Source: Arthrinium phaeospermum (lineage: Eukaryota > Ascomycota > Sordariomycetes > Amphisphaeriales > Apiosporaceae). From it: a stretch of 64,000 nt of DNA. This document shows positions 46,226-57,100 of this stretch, piece by piece. Below the pieces are notes generated by a model that did no database searches, had not been told where the DNA came from, and saw nothing but the letters and a program-made list of their open reading frames with translations. The DNA is taken from assembly GCA_006503535.1 (NCBI GenBank), contig QYRS01000009.1:930001-994000 (forward strand), in the 5' to 3' direction. Each line of letters starts with the position of its first letter. The stretch's first letter is position 1. The position numbers and the translations under genes are program-made.

Positions 46226-47434
46226 ATGAAGGCCGCCACCATTGCCTGCCTCCTCGGCCCCGCGGGGATCCTCGCCGCCCCCGCCGTCGTGGGCCGCGCG
46301 GCGCCCTCGCAGAGCATCCACGACCTCTTCAAGGCCAAGGGCAAGCTGTACTACGGCAACATCGCCGACCCCCAGACCCTGGGCAACTCGCAGACGACCG
46401 ACATCCTCAAGGCCGGCTTCGGCCAGCTGACGGCCGAGAACTCCAGTAAGCATTTCTCCAGTCTCCACTTACTTGTAAGAGTATGCAGGAAAGTAAGGAC
46501 ACCACTAACGGCCCGCCAGTGAAATGGGACGCCACGGAGCCCAGCCGCGGCGGCTTCAGCTTCTCGGGCTCGGACCAGGTCGCCAACTTCGCCACGTCCA
46601 ACGGCATGCTGATCCGCGGCCACACCCTGCTCTGGCACTCGCAGATCCCGCAGTGGGTGCAGCAGATCAGCGACCCGGCGGAGCTGACGCAGGTCCTGCA
46701 GGACCACATCAACGGCGTCGTCGGGCAGTACAAGGGCAAGGTCTACGCCTGGGTGAGTCCCCCTCTCTCCCCTTTTATCCATTCACGTGAGCCACGCCGT
46801 TTTAACACTGCCTCAGGACGTCGTCAACGAAATCTTCAACGAGGACGGCTCCCTCCGCCCCTCGGTCTGGTCCAACGTGCTGGGCGAGGACTTTGTCCGC
46901 ATCGCCTTCGAGGCCGCGCGGGCCGCCGACCCGGCCGCCAAGCTGTACATCAACGACTACAACCTCGACAGCGCGACCTACGCGAAAGTCACGACGGGCA
47001 TGCGCGACCACGTCAAGAAGTGGCTGGCGGCCGGCGTGCCCATCGACGGCATCGGCACGCAGTCCCACCTGGGCGCGGGGGCGTCGTCGGGCACGCAGGC
47101 CGCGCTCGAGGCGCTCGCTTCGTCGGGCGTGGCGGAGGTGGCCATCACGGAGCTGGATATCGCGGGGGCGGCGGCCAACGATTACGTGGCGGTTACCAAT
47201 GCTTGTTTGGCGGTGGAGCAGTGTGTGGGGATTACGGTTTGGGGGGTTACGGACTCGGTAAGTCTTTTCTTTCCTCGGATTCTCGACATGATGTGTGGGC
47301 GTTGCTCGTTCGTTCACTCGCTAACCTGATGTGACATCCAGCAATCGTGGCGCAACGGGGAGAACCCGACCTTGTTCGATGGCAGCTTCAACGAGAAGGC
47401 GGCTTACGGCGCCATTGTCCAGGCTCTTTCGTAG
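46226..47434 (+). CDS. GH10 endo-beta-1,4-xylanase
   Basis: Four exons (46226-46445, 46520-46752, 46817-47257, 47342-47434) give 328 residues. A signal peptide and a short pro-region precede the single catalytic domain. Family motifs are 'ENSMKWDATEP' (crossing intron 1), '[14 protein letters not shown]', the acid/base Glu156 in '[11 protein letters not shown]' and the nucleophile Glu263 in 'ITELDIAG', plus 'GITVWGVTD' before the last intron. It is a standard-length GH10 enzyme without a cellulose-binding module or linker. It cuts internal xylan bonds outside the cell. The start context is CACAATGAA. The next gene on the same strand lies 560 bases away and is not related. All residues needed for activity are seen. 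Confidence 0.95.
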
Positions 47435-47992
47435 AGCGTTCCCGAAAAGGGGCTTTCCAATGGCGGGTGAAGAGATTCTGGATGGTTGGATTCTTGTATA
47501 TACTTTGCTGGGCCACCAAACATTGGGTTCAAATTGATCTGGAAGTAGCTTAAGCATGAAATGATGACCATGGTACACAATTTGAACCAATCCCCTGTCT
47601 CTTTGTAGTTACTCCCAGCCTTATGGTCCGGGAAAGGGCATGATCACCCGTGGCAATTACTGTTTTTGGCCCGTTTCAGGGGTCGATTGCAACACCACGA
47701 CCCACGGAGTAACCACGATACAACATAAGATCCTCCGAACAGAACGCGGAGGGATTTGAGGGGTAAGATGAACCAAGCCGGGAGGATCGTCCACAAGGGT
47801 GCCTTGGTTAGCTCGGGTTATTGGTCGTTGGCAATGGCCAATTGCGGGGAAGGATAGGCCACCTCCATTCACTCAGGGTCATCAGCATTTGTCATCCGGC
47901 ACATACAAAATCACGCAAATCCCATTGACAGCAGCCCAGTCTCTTTCTCTACTTCATCCCATCCAAGGCGCTCGAGAGTAACGAAGCTCAAC
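47435..47992 (+). other. Intergenic region
   Basis: These 558 bases hold no supported gene; they carry the xylanase 3' end and the presumed promoter of the MAPEG gene. Confidence 0.35.
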
Positions 47993-48735
47993 ATGGCCGA
48001 AAAAAAGACAACCAAAAGCCAAGGTCCATCCGGAGGAACCCCCGGAGGAACGGCGGCCAACGATGACAACACCATGTTCGTCCCACCCATGTACCACCCC
48101 TCACCGATCGCGAGACAGCTAACCCCGAAGCCAGCGCGAACCCCAAGGGCATGTACTCCGGCCTCATGTTCCTGTCCTACCTAGGCCTGATCCCCCTGAC
48201 CGACTACGTCGCCCGCACCGGCGCCCTGCAGTACCTCGTCCGCACCACCGTCTCCCTCTTGCCCGGCTGCGCCCCCATCGTGGCCAACGCCAACAACAAC
48301 GTCATGACCGGCCAGGGCATGATCCCCGCCCTCGCGGCCCTGTACCTCTTCGTCAGCCACGGCGTCACGGGCGCGCTCTCGGGCGCGGGCCAGACCATGG
48401 CGCGCCCCGAGGGGCTGGACCTGTCGCACTCGCGGCGGCACCTCGGCCATCTCAACGGATTTCCCCTCCGCCTCTACAGCGCGCACCAGAACCTCATGGA
48501 GAACTTCCCGGCGTGGGCCCTGGGGGCCGCGCTCACGCAGGCGCTGCGGCCGGAGGATGCGCATCTTGTTAGTCTGTTGGGGCTGCATGTGCTGGCCAAG
48601 GTGTTTGTGTACTACCCGGCGTATCTGGCCAATGTGCCGGCGGTGAGGGGGCCGACGCATCTGTTTGCCAATGCGGCGGCGATCAATGTTTGTTGGAAGT
48701 TGGCTACTGCTGCGGGGGCGGCGGCGGCTGCCTAG
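47993..48735 (+). CDS. MAPEG-family membrane protein, apparent frameshift near its N-terminus
   Basis: The conserved part from 48151 to 48735 encodes 194 residues with several membrane helices ('ALAALYLFVSHGVTGAL', 'LLGLHVLAKVFVYYP') and the MAPEG hallmark 'RLYSAHQNLMENFPAWALG'. MAPEG proteins are small integral membrane enzymes related to microsomal glutathione transferases. Upstream, the ATG at 47993 starts a Gly/Thr-rich head in another frame that ends at a TAG just after 48175. Adding one C to the CCCC run at 48097-48100 would join 'NTMFVPPMYHP' to 'LTDRETANPEAS' and the MAPEG domain. So either one base is missing, or translation starts at 48151. The protein would be 194 or about 246 residues. 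The second half is secure; the start is not. Confidence 0.62.
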
Positions 48736-49006
48736 GACAGGGGTTAGAAAGGGGGGTTGCTTTAATGGATGGGGAGGGTGGAAGGAGCTGGTTGATATCA
48801 GAACGTATGGACTTTGATAAGCCATAAGGGAGACCAGAGGTTCCACCTCACGCTGGGAGATTTTCGTTGTTCAAAATTGGCATTAAATATTGACAAGGGA
48901 TATATAGAAGTAACAAATACTATCTTGTACGAGAACCATAACGCTGATTATGCACATGTGTTTACAAACCCAAACATCCCGGCGTATGCTGGCTTTACAA
49001 TAGGGT

Positions 49007-50121
49007 TCAGGTCAGAGCTGCAACAATCTCCGTACTGTTTCCCAAGAAGCCTACGAAGTCATTGTTTGTTAGAAGACAACGACACGGTAGATTGGGAGAT
49101 GTGCTTACCGTAACCGTCCGCGTTGTACCGCGTCATCTGAGTTGCATAGTCCGGGCTGATGGTGGCGCACAGGTCGTCCACATATACCGTGTCGTATCCT
49201 AAACACCAGTAGTTGATTAGTCTTCATATCGTCATGTATATCCAGTCCCGACCCCCCCTTCATACCTTTGAAGTACGCATCCACCAACGTGCTCCAGACA
49301 CACTGATCCGCATTCACCCCGCCAAAGAAGATGGTCGTGATCTGGTTCTCCTGCAACCAGATACCAAAGGGCGTCTGCGCGCCCCACAGCCCGCTAAGCC
49401 GGTTCTTGTGGAACAGGACGTCGGTGCCGGCCGCGATGCCCTCGTCCATCAGGGGGCCCAGCACGCCCCACGGCCGGGCGTTCCACGTGTCGCGCATGAG
49501 CATCGGGCCCGCGTCTACCATGCTCGTCGTCGAGTTGCTCCTGTCGATTGTGCCGTTGGAAGGTGGGGAAGGGGAGTCCTCGACCATGCCCATCTCGCTC
49601 CCGAAGCTCTTGTCGGGCTGCATCGTGCCGCCCGAGAAGCCGGCCATGAAGGCCGGCGGCATCATCGACAGGTCGTACTGGGTCAGCCCCCAGTTGACCC
49701 ACGCCACCTTCATGCCGCTGTTCCTGAAAGACTTGATCATATCGACGGCGGGCCCGCTGGCGGCGGCGCGGCCGGCCTCGGCCTGGGGGACGAGGGACGG
49801 GTGCAGGAACAGGTTCTGGTAGTCGACGAGGCACAGCACGGTGCGGCGGGGCTCGACGACGATGGCCGGGTTAGACGCGCCCTTGGCCATGGGGATCACC
49901 TTGGACGCGGAGATGCTCATCGTCTCGCCCCGCGTCAGGTCCACGGTGCCGTTGGGCAGGACGGTCCAGTAGTTGTACTGGTTCCCCAGCTTCTTCTCGG
50001 GGCCGGCGAAGCCGTTGCCTACGAGGCCGTAGGTTTGGCGGCGGTCCAGGGGCGACGAGGGGGGGATGGAGAGCGAGGCGACGGCCGCGGCCGATGACAG
50101 GAGGGTGGTGAGGATGTGCAT
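49007..50121 (-). CDS. Secreted isochorismatase-like cysteine hydrolase
   Basis: Three exons on the minus strand (50121-49266, 49198-49109, 49050-49007) give 329 residues. A signal peptide ('MHILTTLLSSAAAVASL') is followed by a head of about 80 residues and the hydrolase core. The catalytic triad of the isochorismatase-like fold is visible as Asp100 ('CLVDYQNLF'), Lys239 ('FHKNRLSGLWG') and Cys274 ('GGVNADQCVWSTL'), with the usual cis-peptide region before the Cys. A loop with several N-glycosylation sequons ('NGT', 'NST') lies between Asp and Lys, fitting a secreted protein. Members hydrolyse amides or enol ethers; substrate cannot be told. The in-frame extension upstream of 50121 lacks a signal and was not used. 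The gene converges on the MAPEG gene. Confidence 0.85.
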
Positions 50122-52283
50122 GGTTGGTACGGGAAGGGGGGTAGTAATCCGGGGTATGTAGTAGAGGCCGCAATAGGATGAAGGTATCCTCACTTGAGTC
50201 GAGCTTGCGCCACTGAGATCACGGCGGAATTTAGAGTTAACGTTTGCGGGCCTTGTAAGTCTGAGATATAGAGCTTGGAGACAACAAAGATCCGCCATCC
50301 ACCCAAGTCTACTTATACACGATGCCCGATGACCGCCCCCGGGGTTTGTAGCCCCTCTGCAGCAAACATACGAGATTCGAAAAGTCGAATGTTGTCTGGG
50401 CCTTTAAGTTTTGCCTAGGGAGCCGTTGCGACTAGGACGCGACCCTATCTTCTTTACCCCACGATATGAACAGGGGCCAAGAATCCGAGGCCGGTTTTCC
50501 AGTAGTGTCCCTCGTCGATCCCACGCGATGATCTACCCGCCATGCGCTGCCCAGGATCAGTTCCGGTTCTGGTGGCGTCGGGACTAGGTATACGGCAAAG
50601 GGTCCTAGCGCAACCTGTTGTCCGATGGCCAGAGTTGCTGAGACGAGACGGTGAGGCTGCCCATTTCCAGAAGCAGCTACCCATCATCCAACCGGCGTCG
50701 GGATTTGACAACCATCTGACAGGCAGGCACCCAAACCTGGTTCGGCACTTTCGGGCTGCGGTTCCCTGAAGATTGACGTCATAAGCACAGCTCAGCTCCA
50801 GCAATTACTCCCATCTGCAAAGACAGAATCCCGCCTATTTACGAGTCGCGGGTGAGGAGGTCTGGACTCCCATCTCCCCCACGGCGGGGGCGGGGGAGGC
50901 TGGGGTGGTAGGAGGATATACCGGGTTACCCCCCGATTGAGTTTCATTAGTCTCTCATGCCATTGGCCGGCGCCTCCTGCAATACTCATGTCCGTGCAGG
51001 AAGTTTGCGTGACTACTGCATTGTGATATCCCACACCGACGGCCGTCCCAATGGGGTTGCCAATGCCTAATCGGCACGGCGCTTGAATCGGTATAGTCGC
51101 TTCAGCTTTGGTTGCACTGGTAAAGGTCCGATGCGACTTGGGGAACACACTCTGGTCTTCCAGGTGGCCAAGCTACTCTCTCTGCATAGCGCCGCGTTCA
51201 GAAGCTACCCGTAGCGTCGGATGCGAATCCCAAACCATTCTCAATACGGCTGCTCAAATGCACGGCTGCATAACACTCACCAGCCTCGGCCGCTTTGGTG
51301 GTACGAGATCTTGACTCGCAGCCGGGTGGCCGCCACCGGCCCCCCGCGATATCACTTCTCTTCACCGCCCCTTTCCAGTAGCAAGTGTCTTGATTCCTGA
51401 GGGCCTCTTGTACGACAAGCCTTTGTCGTCGTATCACGCTGGCTCGCTATTGCTAGTTGTAAATTTGCCTTCTCTAGTCCCTTCTGCCCCCTTTCCGAGT
51501 TTTCAACTTCTTAACCGCAGTTGCTTAGACTATCAAGCGGCATATCTTACATGCAATGCCGCTTTTATTATCATGCTTTACTTTAATGCCGGGTAGGCGA
51601 AAATGTGCTCGTGATCAGGGCTACAAGCGGCGATCATAGTCGGGGTCAGATTCTTGACTGAAGACCGACGAAGGTGAAATGAGATGGCGAAAAGCGAAAT
51701 ACTTGAAGCAGAAACCGGAGACTGAGCACATCTCTAAACAATCTAGATGCACAAGTAGGAGAGTAGCCTGTACGACAGCACCAACTGATACAAAACAAAG
51801 ACGTGGCGACCCGACGACACAGAGCAATGACTTCGATTTTTATCTGATTTATTCATTTTGTGAACTAGCTACGTGAAGACAGAGTAGGGAGGTGAGCCTA
51901 TCTGATGGGAGTCGAACCGGGCAAAAGGACATGCCGACTGGGCCGGCCCCGGCCCCAGCCCCAGGCTAAGGAGGCCACAAGACCAATATACTTCCTTTGC
52001 CTTGGTTTGCCCGTCCGATCCGACGCCATTTCGATGAGAAATGAGGTTGTTGTGTTTTCTTGCTTTCCGTGGTGTCTCGTATGCTTCTTTCCAGCGTCAT
52101 GCCCAAATTGACCAAACATAGAGGGGAAGGGGGGAGGGTGGTGGTGCTTTGCCAGCTCCGGGTAAGAGCGGCAGGGGTATGTGTATCTCAAGCAGAAGTA
52201 ATTTTTGTGGGTGCGGATCCGTCCAAACGCCTGAACAATGCGTAAATGAGAAAAAAGGGGGGTAGAGAGAATTCAAACTACGT
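50122..52283. other. Long intergenic region
   Basis: About 2.2 kb without a supported gene. A G-rich stretch at about 50884-50912 contains three runs of four or more G. The right end is presumably the 3' region of the mitofusin gene. Confidence 0.4.
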
Positions 52284-55143
52284 CTAGGCAATGGTCATCT
52301 CCGTGGCCGGGTCGTGCGGGTGGGCGTCCAGGTTGACGGCCTCGACGATATCGCGCTGCCGGGCGCTGTTGCGGACCAGGTTGCCAAAGTACTTCAGGGC
52401 GACCTCGCTCTCGCCGCGGAGCTTCACGGTCTCGTCGCGTCGGGTGCCGAGTTGTTCCACGGTGCGGGTGAGTTCCACCCGAAGGTTGTCGGCCGGGAAA
52501 CGCAGGACCTTGCGCACTTCGCTGGAGATGCGTGTGCTGTTGAGGTGGACGTAGTCGATGGCGGCCAGCTGCGAGGAGATCTTGCTGGAGATCCGGTGCG
52601 GCAGCGACTGTGGGATCTGCTGGAGGACGTAGGCAGCAGCGCCGAGAACTGTGAAGATTATTAGCATCGACTTGTGTTAAACAGGGACCAATTCAAAACT
52701 TACCAGCCACTACAATACCCGGGATAATCAAGCGCCGCAGGTTGTCGTTGCCCAACACCTTGGCGACGCTGAGAGCATGATCCATGTATCCGTAGCCACC
52801 AATCAGTCTGCCACCAAGTGCGGTGGCGGCTGTCAGCGCCATGCCGGTACCGGCGAACTTCTCTTGCCGTTGGAGGAGAGTCGACCAGTCCACGAAGTCC
52901 AAGAATTCAGTGGGGATGTCGATCTGCTTGGCAAGCATGTGGCGCTTCCTCGTGAACATGACATCGGACCGGAAGTTGAGCCCGTGGTAGTCGTCGCCCA
53001 GGTGCATGATGCCGAGCTGCTTGATCACGTTGACACCGCCGACGGTCTTTGTCCGGGCATATCCCTCACACTCGGCGACAGAGGCGGAGATTTCGGAGAG
53101 CATGGCCTCCTTGAGATCCTCGGCAAAATCGAAGGCGTTGAAGATGCCACGGTAAGGGACGCTGAGGGCGTTGGCTCCCGCGTCGGAGATGGTCTGGTTC
53201 AGGGCCGACCGGGTGTGGTCGTAGACGTCCTTGCAGGTTTCCTCGATCGCGCCGTCGATTTGGTCGCCAACCACCGACTTGGCCTTGCGCGACGACTCGA
53301 GCGCGGGCTCGAGCTCCTGGAGTTCCTCGGTGACGCGGCGGAGTTCCGTTTGGGCGACTTCCGAGTTGACAGTCGCCAACTGGTTGACATCGTTCAGGAT
53401 GTTCATCAGGTAGGTCCTGGCAGGGGCAAGCTTGGACTTTGCTCGCTTCTCCAGCACGAACCTGCGCAGCGACTGTTCGAGCTTCTCAAAGTCTTGAATC
53501 TTCTCCTTCTCCTTGCCCTTGCCCTTGGGGTCGTTGCTGGGGTCGTCGCCACCGCCGCCTCCGCTCCCGCTTCCACTGCCACCGCCATCAGGGCCACCGG
53601 GCGGTGGTGCCGTAGGCACAGCATTGCTGGAAACAAAGTGCACCAGCTCCGAAGACTCCTTGAACGTGTGGGGGCTCAGTCCTTGGACTTGGTCCAAAAT
53701 CATCTTCTGGCATCGCTCCTTGGCTCGGATTCCATCGTAACCGTTGACCACAATAAAGAGATAGGCCTTCTCGGCAGCGGCAGCCCAGATGAACTCCTTG
53801 GCGGTCATGGTGAAGTGGTTGGCAGCCGAAACCACAAAGACAACAACGTCGATCTCTTCCTGGCGCGCAAACACGGCCGTGGTCTTGGTGGTGTCCGAGT
53901 TCAGACCCGGGGCATCGATCAGGGCGATATCGACGACTCCGTTGTTGAGCAGGGACTCGTCAATGGTTCGGGCGTCCTTAACGTAGACCTTGCATTGCAT
54001 GTAGTTCGTGTTGTCCGCCACAATTTCCTCGAGATCGGAGAGCTTGAATACGTCGTAGGTCGACTCGTCTTGGCGGTTGTAGGTGGCGTCCTTGTGGACG
54101 GCATGGACCTCCTCGATGCCGCTGTTCTCTCGTGCATCCAGGACCTCGCAGAAGATGCTGGTGCAGGGCTGTTGGTCCTCGGGCAGGACTTTGCGGCGCA
54201 GCAGCGCATTGCAGAATGTGGACTTTCCTGCGTTCAAATCACCCGTGATGAGCACCTTGCTGGATGTATCTTCTATGCGCTCGCGCAGCGACAACAGATG
54301 TTTGATGCTGGAACTGATCTTCCCGTCCAGCAGCGCCGCAATCGAACCCTTCTCCAGCGAGTGCACCAACTCGGCCTGGTGCAGTGCGCCGAGCTTAAGA
54401 TCCAATTTCAGGACGGAGAACTCCTGCGCAATCTGAGGAGTGACAAGTCTGGGCTCCGAGGCCGCCTTGTTCTCGGCTTCTTTGCTCGACTCGGCGCCGT
54501 AGTCGTCGAAGGAAGTCAGCGCTCGTCGTAGTTGTCCCGGATGCTGAGACGAGCCTGCCTCGCCTGCCATCGAGTGGGTGGATTGGAAGCCGGGCCTCGA
54601 GGAGGGTCGTGAGGAAGGGCGCTCGCGTTCGGACCTGGTGACGGACGGGTAATGCGCCGGCCATGTTACGTTGGTCTCCTGCAGTCCCTTCAACAGGTCG
54701 ACGACGCCGTTGATGGCCCGACCGAGCGCCAGTCTCTGCTTGTTGTACCACAGCTGATGCACGGCGGCGGCCTGGTTCCGGCGGTCGAGATCGCCATTGC
54801 CGGTGGGAATCGTGACGGAGGAGTCGCCCAAGCTCGGGTCTATACGTGGGGACCCCATGGGCAGCTTTCCGGACGCACCGCCAAAGTCGCTTCCTCCTGC
54901 AATGCTTCCGCCGTATCCGGAATCGTTTTCGAGCAATTGTTGTAATCGGGCAGCGTGCTGCGAAGTCGAGCCGTTTCCTACTTGTGCGTATGCGGGCGTG
55001 CTGGCCGAGCCGCTGCCGTTGGCGGTCGGGTCGGTGGCGTCGCGATTGTTGCTCTCGCCGCCATCTGATCCGGCGCGGCCCTTGCCCTTAGAGGGCCTGC
55101 CCTTGGCGGACTTGCCCTTCTTCGAAGAATATTCCTGACTCAT
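52284..55143 (-). CDS. fzo1: Mitofusin, dynamin-like GTPase of the mitochondrial outer membrane
   Basis: Two exons on the minus strand (55143-52704 and 52648-52284) give 934 residues. A disordered N-terminus precedes the GTPase domain, whose P-loop 'GDLNAGKST' lies at about residue 300, the G2 Thr in 'QPCTSIF', G3 'LIDAPGLNSD' near residue 411 and G4 'VVNGYD'. A Gly/Ser/Pro insert ('GGGSGSGSGGGGG') follows, then heptad-repeat segments, and two membrane helices near the C-terminus ('LIIPGIVVAG' and 'LGAAAYVLQQIP') with a very short loop, the Fzo1 layout that places both ends in the cytosol. A final coiled coil ('RVELTRTVEQLG') closes the protein. The intron falls between the two membrane helices. 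Its job is fusion of mitochondrial outer membranes. The start at 55143 has Met-Ser with a lysine-rich head; upstream in-frame sequence looks non-coding. Confidence 0.93.
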
Positions 55144-56004
55144 TTCGTGGTGTGTGCATCCATTCAAGGCGGGTTCGTGGATGTAGTTGTAGGAGGGGGG
55201 GCGAAATGGGTAAAAAAAAGAATGGGCTTCACAAATTTCCGGCAGGAAGAAGCTTTGTAATAATGATGGTCCGGACAGTAAATTCAGCTCTTTGCTATTC
55301 TTTCTCAACTGGCCGTCACATCCCGACACCCCGACTTGCATAAACTGGAAATTTGCCCCGTCATGTAGTCCAATGCGCGTGATTGGCTGGAGTTCGGAGG
55401 TCGGAAAAACACGTCATGCAAAGTTGAAGAGCTCTTTCAGGCGATTTGATGCATCTGGCTGGCATCTGGCTGGGCTGGCTAAGCTGGACAGGTACTGGCT
55501 GGCGGGCAATTGAAATCGCTCCTGCACTTTCCTTGAATGTTCCAATGTAGCCCCACCTGCCGCCCTCTTTCCCTCGGACCCTCCGCTTTTTTCCCTGAGG
55601 GCTGTCGCGGCAAGGCCAGTAGCGTTCAAGTGTGACGGTAACCCAGCGGGTTCGCATCGGTTACGTTTGCCCATCTTTGTGTAACCTAACCTGACCAGCT
55701 AACCTTGGAAATCTGGGGATTGGAGGAGGTCTGTCTGTTTGCTGGCTTCAGCTTCATCATATCCCAACCTTAATACCTCCACAAACCCCGACTCCAGGCA
55801 ACCGCTTAACTATCTCCCTCTGCTGACGACGCAGTACGACATCGCGACGACGCCGGCGCCACGAAGCATACGGTCTACTTTGCCTACCTACAGGCCCGAT
55901 CGATCCCCCGAATTGAACATCCATCTCCCAGCTGGCTAGCCTACCAAAGGCATAAACACACGAACCCACTTTCGACGATTGTTGTTGTTGTGACGACAGG
56001 CATC
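55144..56004. other. Divergent promoter region of mitofusin and Vps2 genes
   Basis: These 861 bases separate two divergent housekeeping genes. No further gene is supported. Confidence 0.4.
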
Positions 56005-56895
56005 ATGAATGTACGATCACCACACAGCAACGCCCGTTTCCGAGGCAATAGCGGCCATCGCTGGGCCGCCGAAGATCATGATGCTGACCATGCTGCGACC
56101 AGATTCTCGAATGGGCCTTTGGCAAGCGCATGACGCCCGCGGAGCGTCTGCGCAAGAACCAGCGCATGCTCGACAAGGCGATACGAGAGCTGGACCAGAT
56201 GAGAGTCAAGCTCGAGAAGCAAGAGAAGACGCTGCAGACACAGATCAAACAGAGCGCCCAGAAGGGCCAGATGGGCGCTGCCAAGATCCAAGCCAAGGAT
56301 CTTGTGCGCACGAGGAGGTAAACATGCACAGCCCTTATAACGGTATTTGAGCCCGAAACTAACATGTCGGTCCTCAACGCAGATATGTCGAGAAGTTCTA
56401 TAGCATGCGCAGCCAGCTGCAGAAGATCTCTCTCCGCCTCCAGACCCACCGGACAAACGAACAGATGATGCAGGCCATGAAGGGCGCCACCATGGCCCTG
56501 GGCAGCATGAACAAGTCGATGAACCTACCTGCGCTACAACGCATCGCCATGGAGTTTGAGCGAGAAAACGACATCATGGAACAGCGCCAGGAGATGATGG
56601 ACGATGCGATCGATGACGCTATGGACACGGGTATTGAGGAGGAAGGTGACGAGATTGTAGAGCAGGTCATGGAAGAGCTCGGAGTGGATCTTAACCAAGC
56701 AGTAAGTTATGCCTCGAGTATCTCCGTCTGGGACCCCTCCAGGTCTAATGTGTGTTGCAGTTTGGCGAGACGCCTACGGGATTGCAGTCCGACAAGGTCG
56801 CCGAAGGCCGAGTCGCACAAGCTGTCGGGGGAGGTGGTGGCGCAGACCCGGGCGATGATGACCTGCAGGCCCGCCTCGACAGCCTGCGGAAGTGA
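56005..56895 (+). CDS. vps2: ESCRT-III subunit Vps2/Did4 (CHMP2-like)
   Basis: Four exons (56005-56010, 56103-56317, 56383-56701, 56761-56895) give 224 residues. The first exon holds only ATG AAT; splicing then restores the expected start 'MNILEWAFGKRMTPAERLRKNQ' of Vps2 proteins. The basic helices follow ('KAIRELDQMRVKLEKQEK', 'KDLVRTRRYVEKFY'), then the conserved 'MNLPALQRIAMEFERENDIM' and an acidic helix ('MMDDAIDDAMD'). The C-terminal 'DLQARLDSLRK' is an MIT-interacting motif that recruits the Vps4 ATPase. The protein works in membrane scission at endosomes (multivesicular bodies). Sequence and length match the family closely. The gene is divergent from the mitofusin gene. Confidence 0.94.
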
Positions 56896-57100
56896 CGAAA
56901 CATGTTCTCTAGGGAAGGCATGTTATTTAGGCTTCAGATTGGTCTTTTGGTCCCCTGCATGCACAGGACCAAACTTGCATTTACAACGAGGCGTACCGTT
57001 TGTTAGTAGTCTGCGGAGTTGGGGCTGTTGATTTGGTGTCTGCTTGCTATTATTACTCGCTTGGAATATCTGAATATGAACTGCCACGGCGGCACTCTTT

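Noticed and set aside
49213..50097. 294-codon plus-strand open frame
   Set aside because: Antisense shadow of the isochorismatase-like gene with Arg/His/Gly-rich composition and no domain.
50880..50915. G-rich stretch as a G-quadruplex
   Set aside because: Only three runs of at least three G are present, so a stable four-run structure is not supported.
51898..51940. T-arm-like word GGTTCGACTCCC on the minus strand, possible tRNA
   Set aside because: The flanking bases do not pair to form a T stem or acceptor stem, and no D or anticodon arm is seen.
52777..54531. 584-codon plus-strand open frame
   Set aside because: It is the antisense of the mitofusin gene in a GC-rich region; the minus strand has all GTPase motifs and this frame has none.
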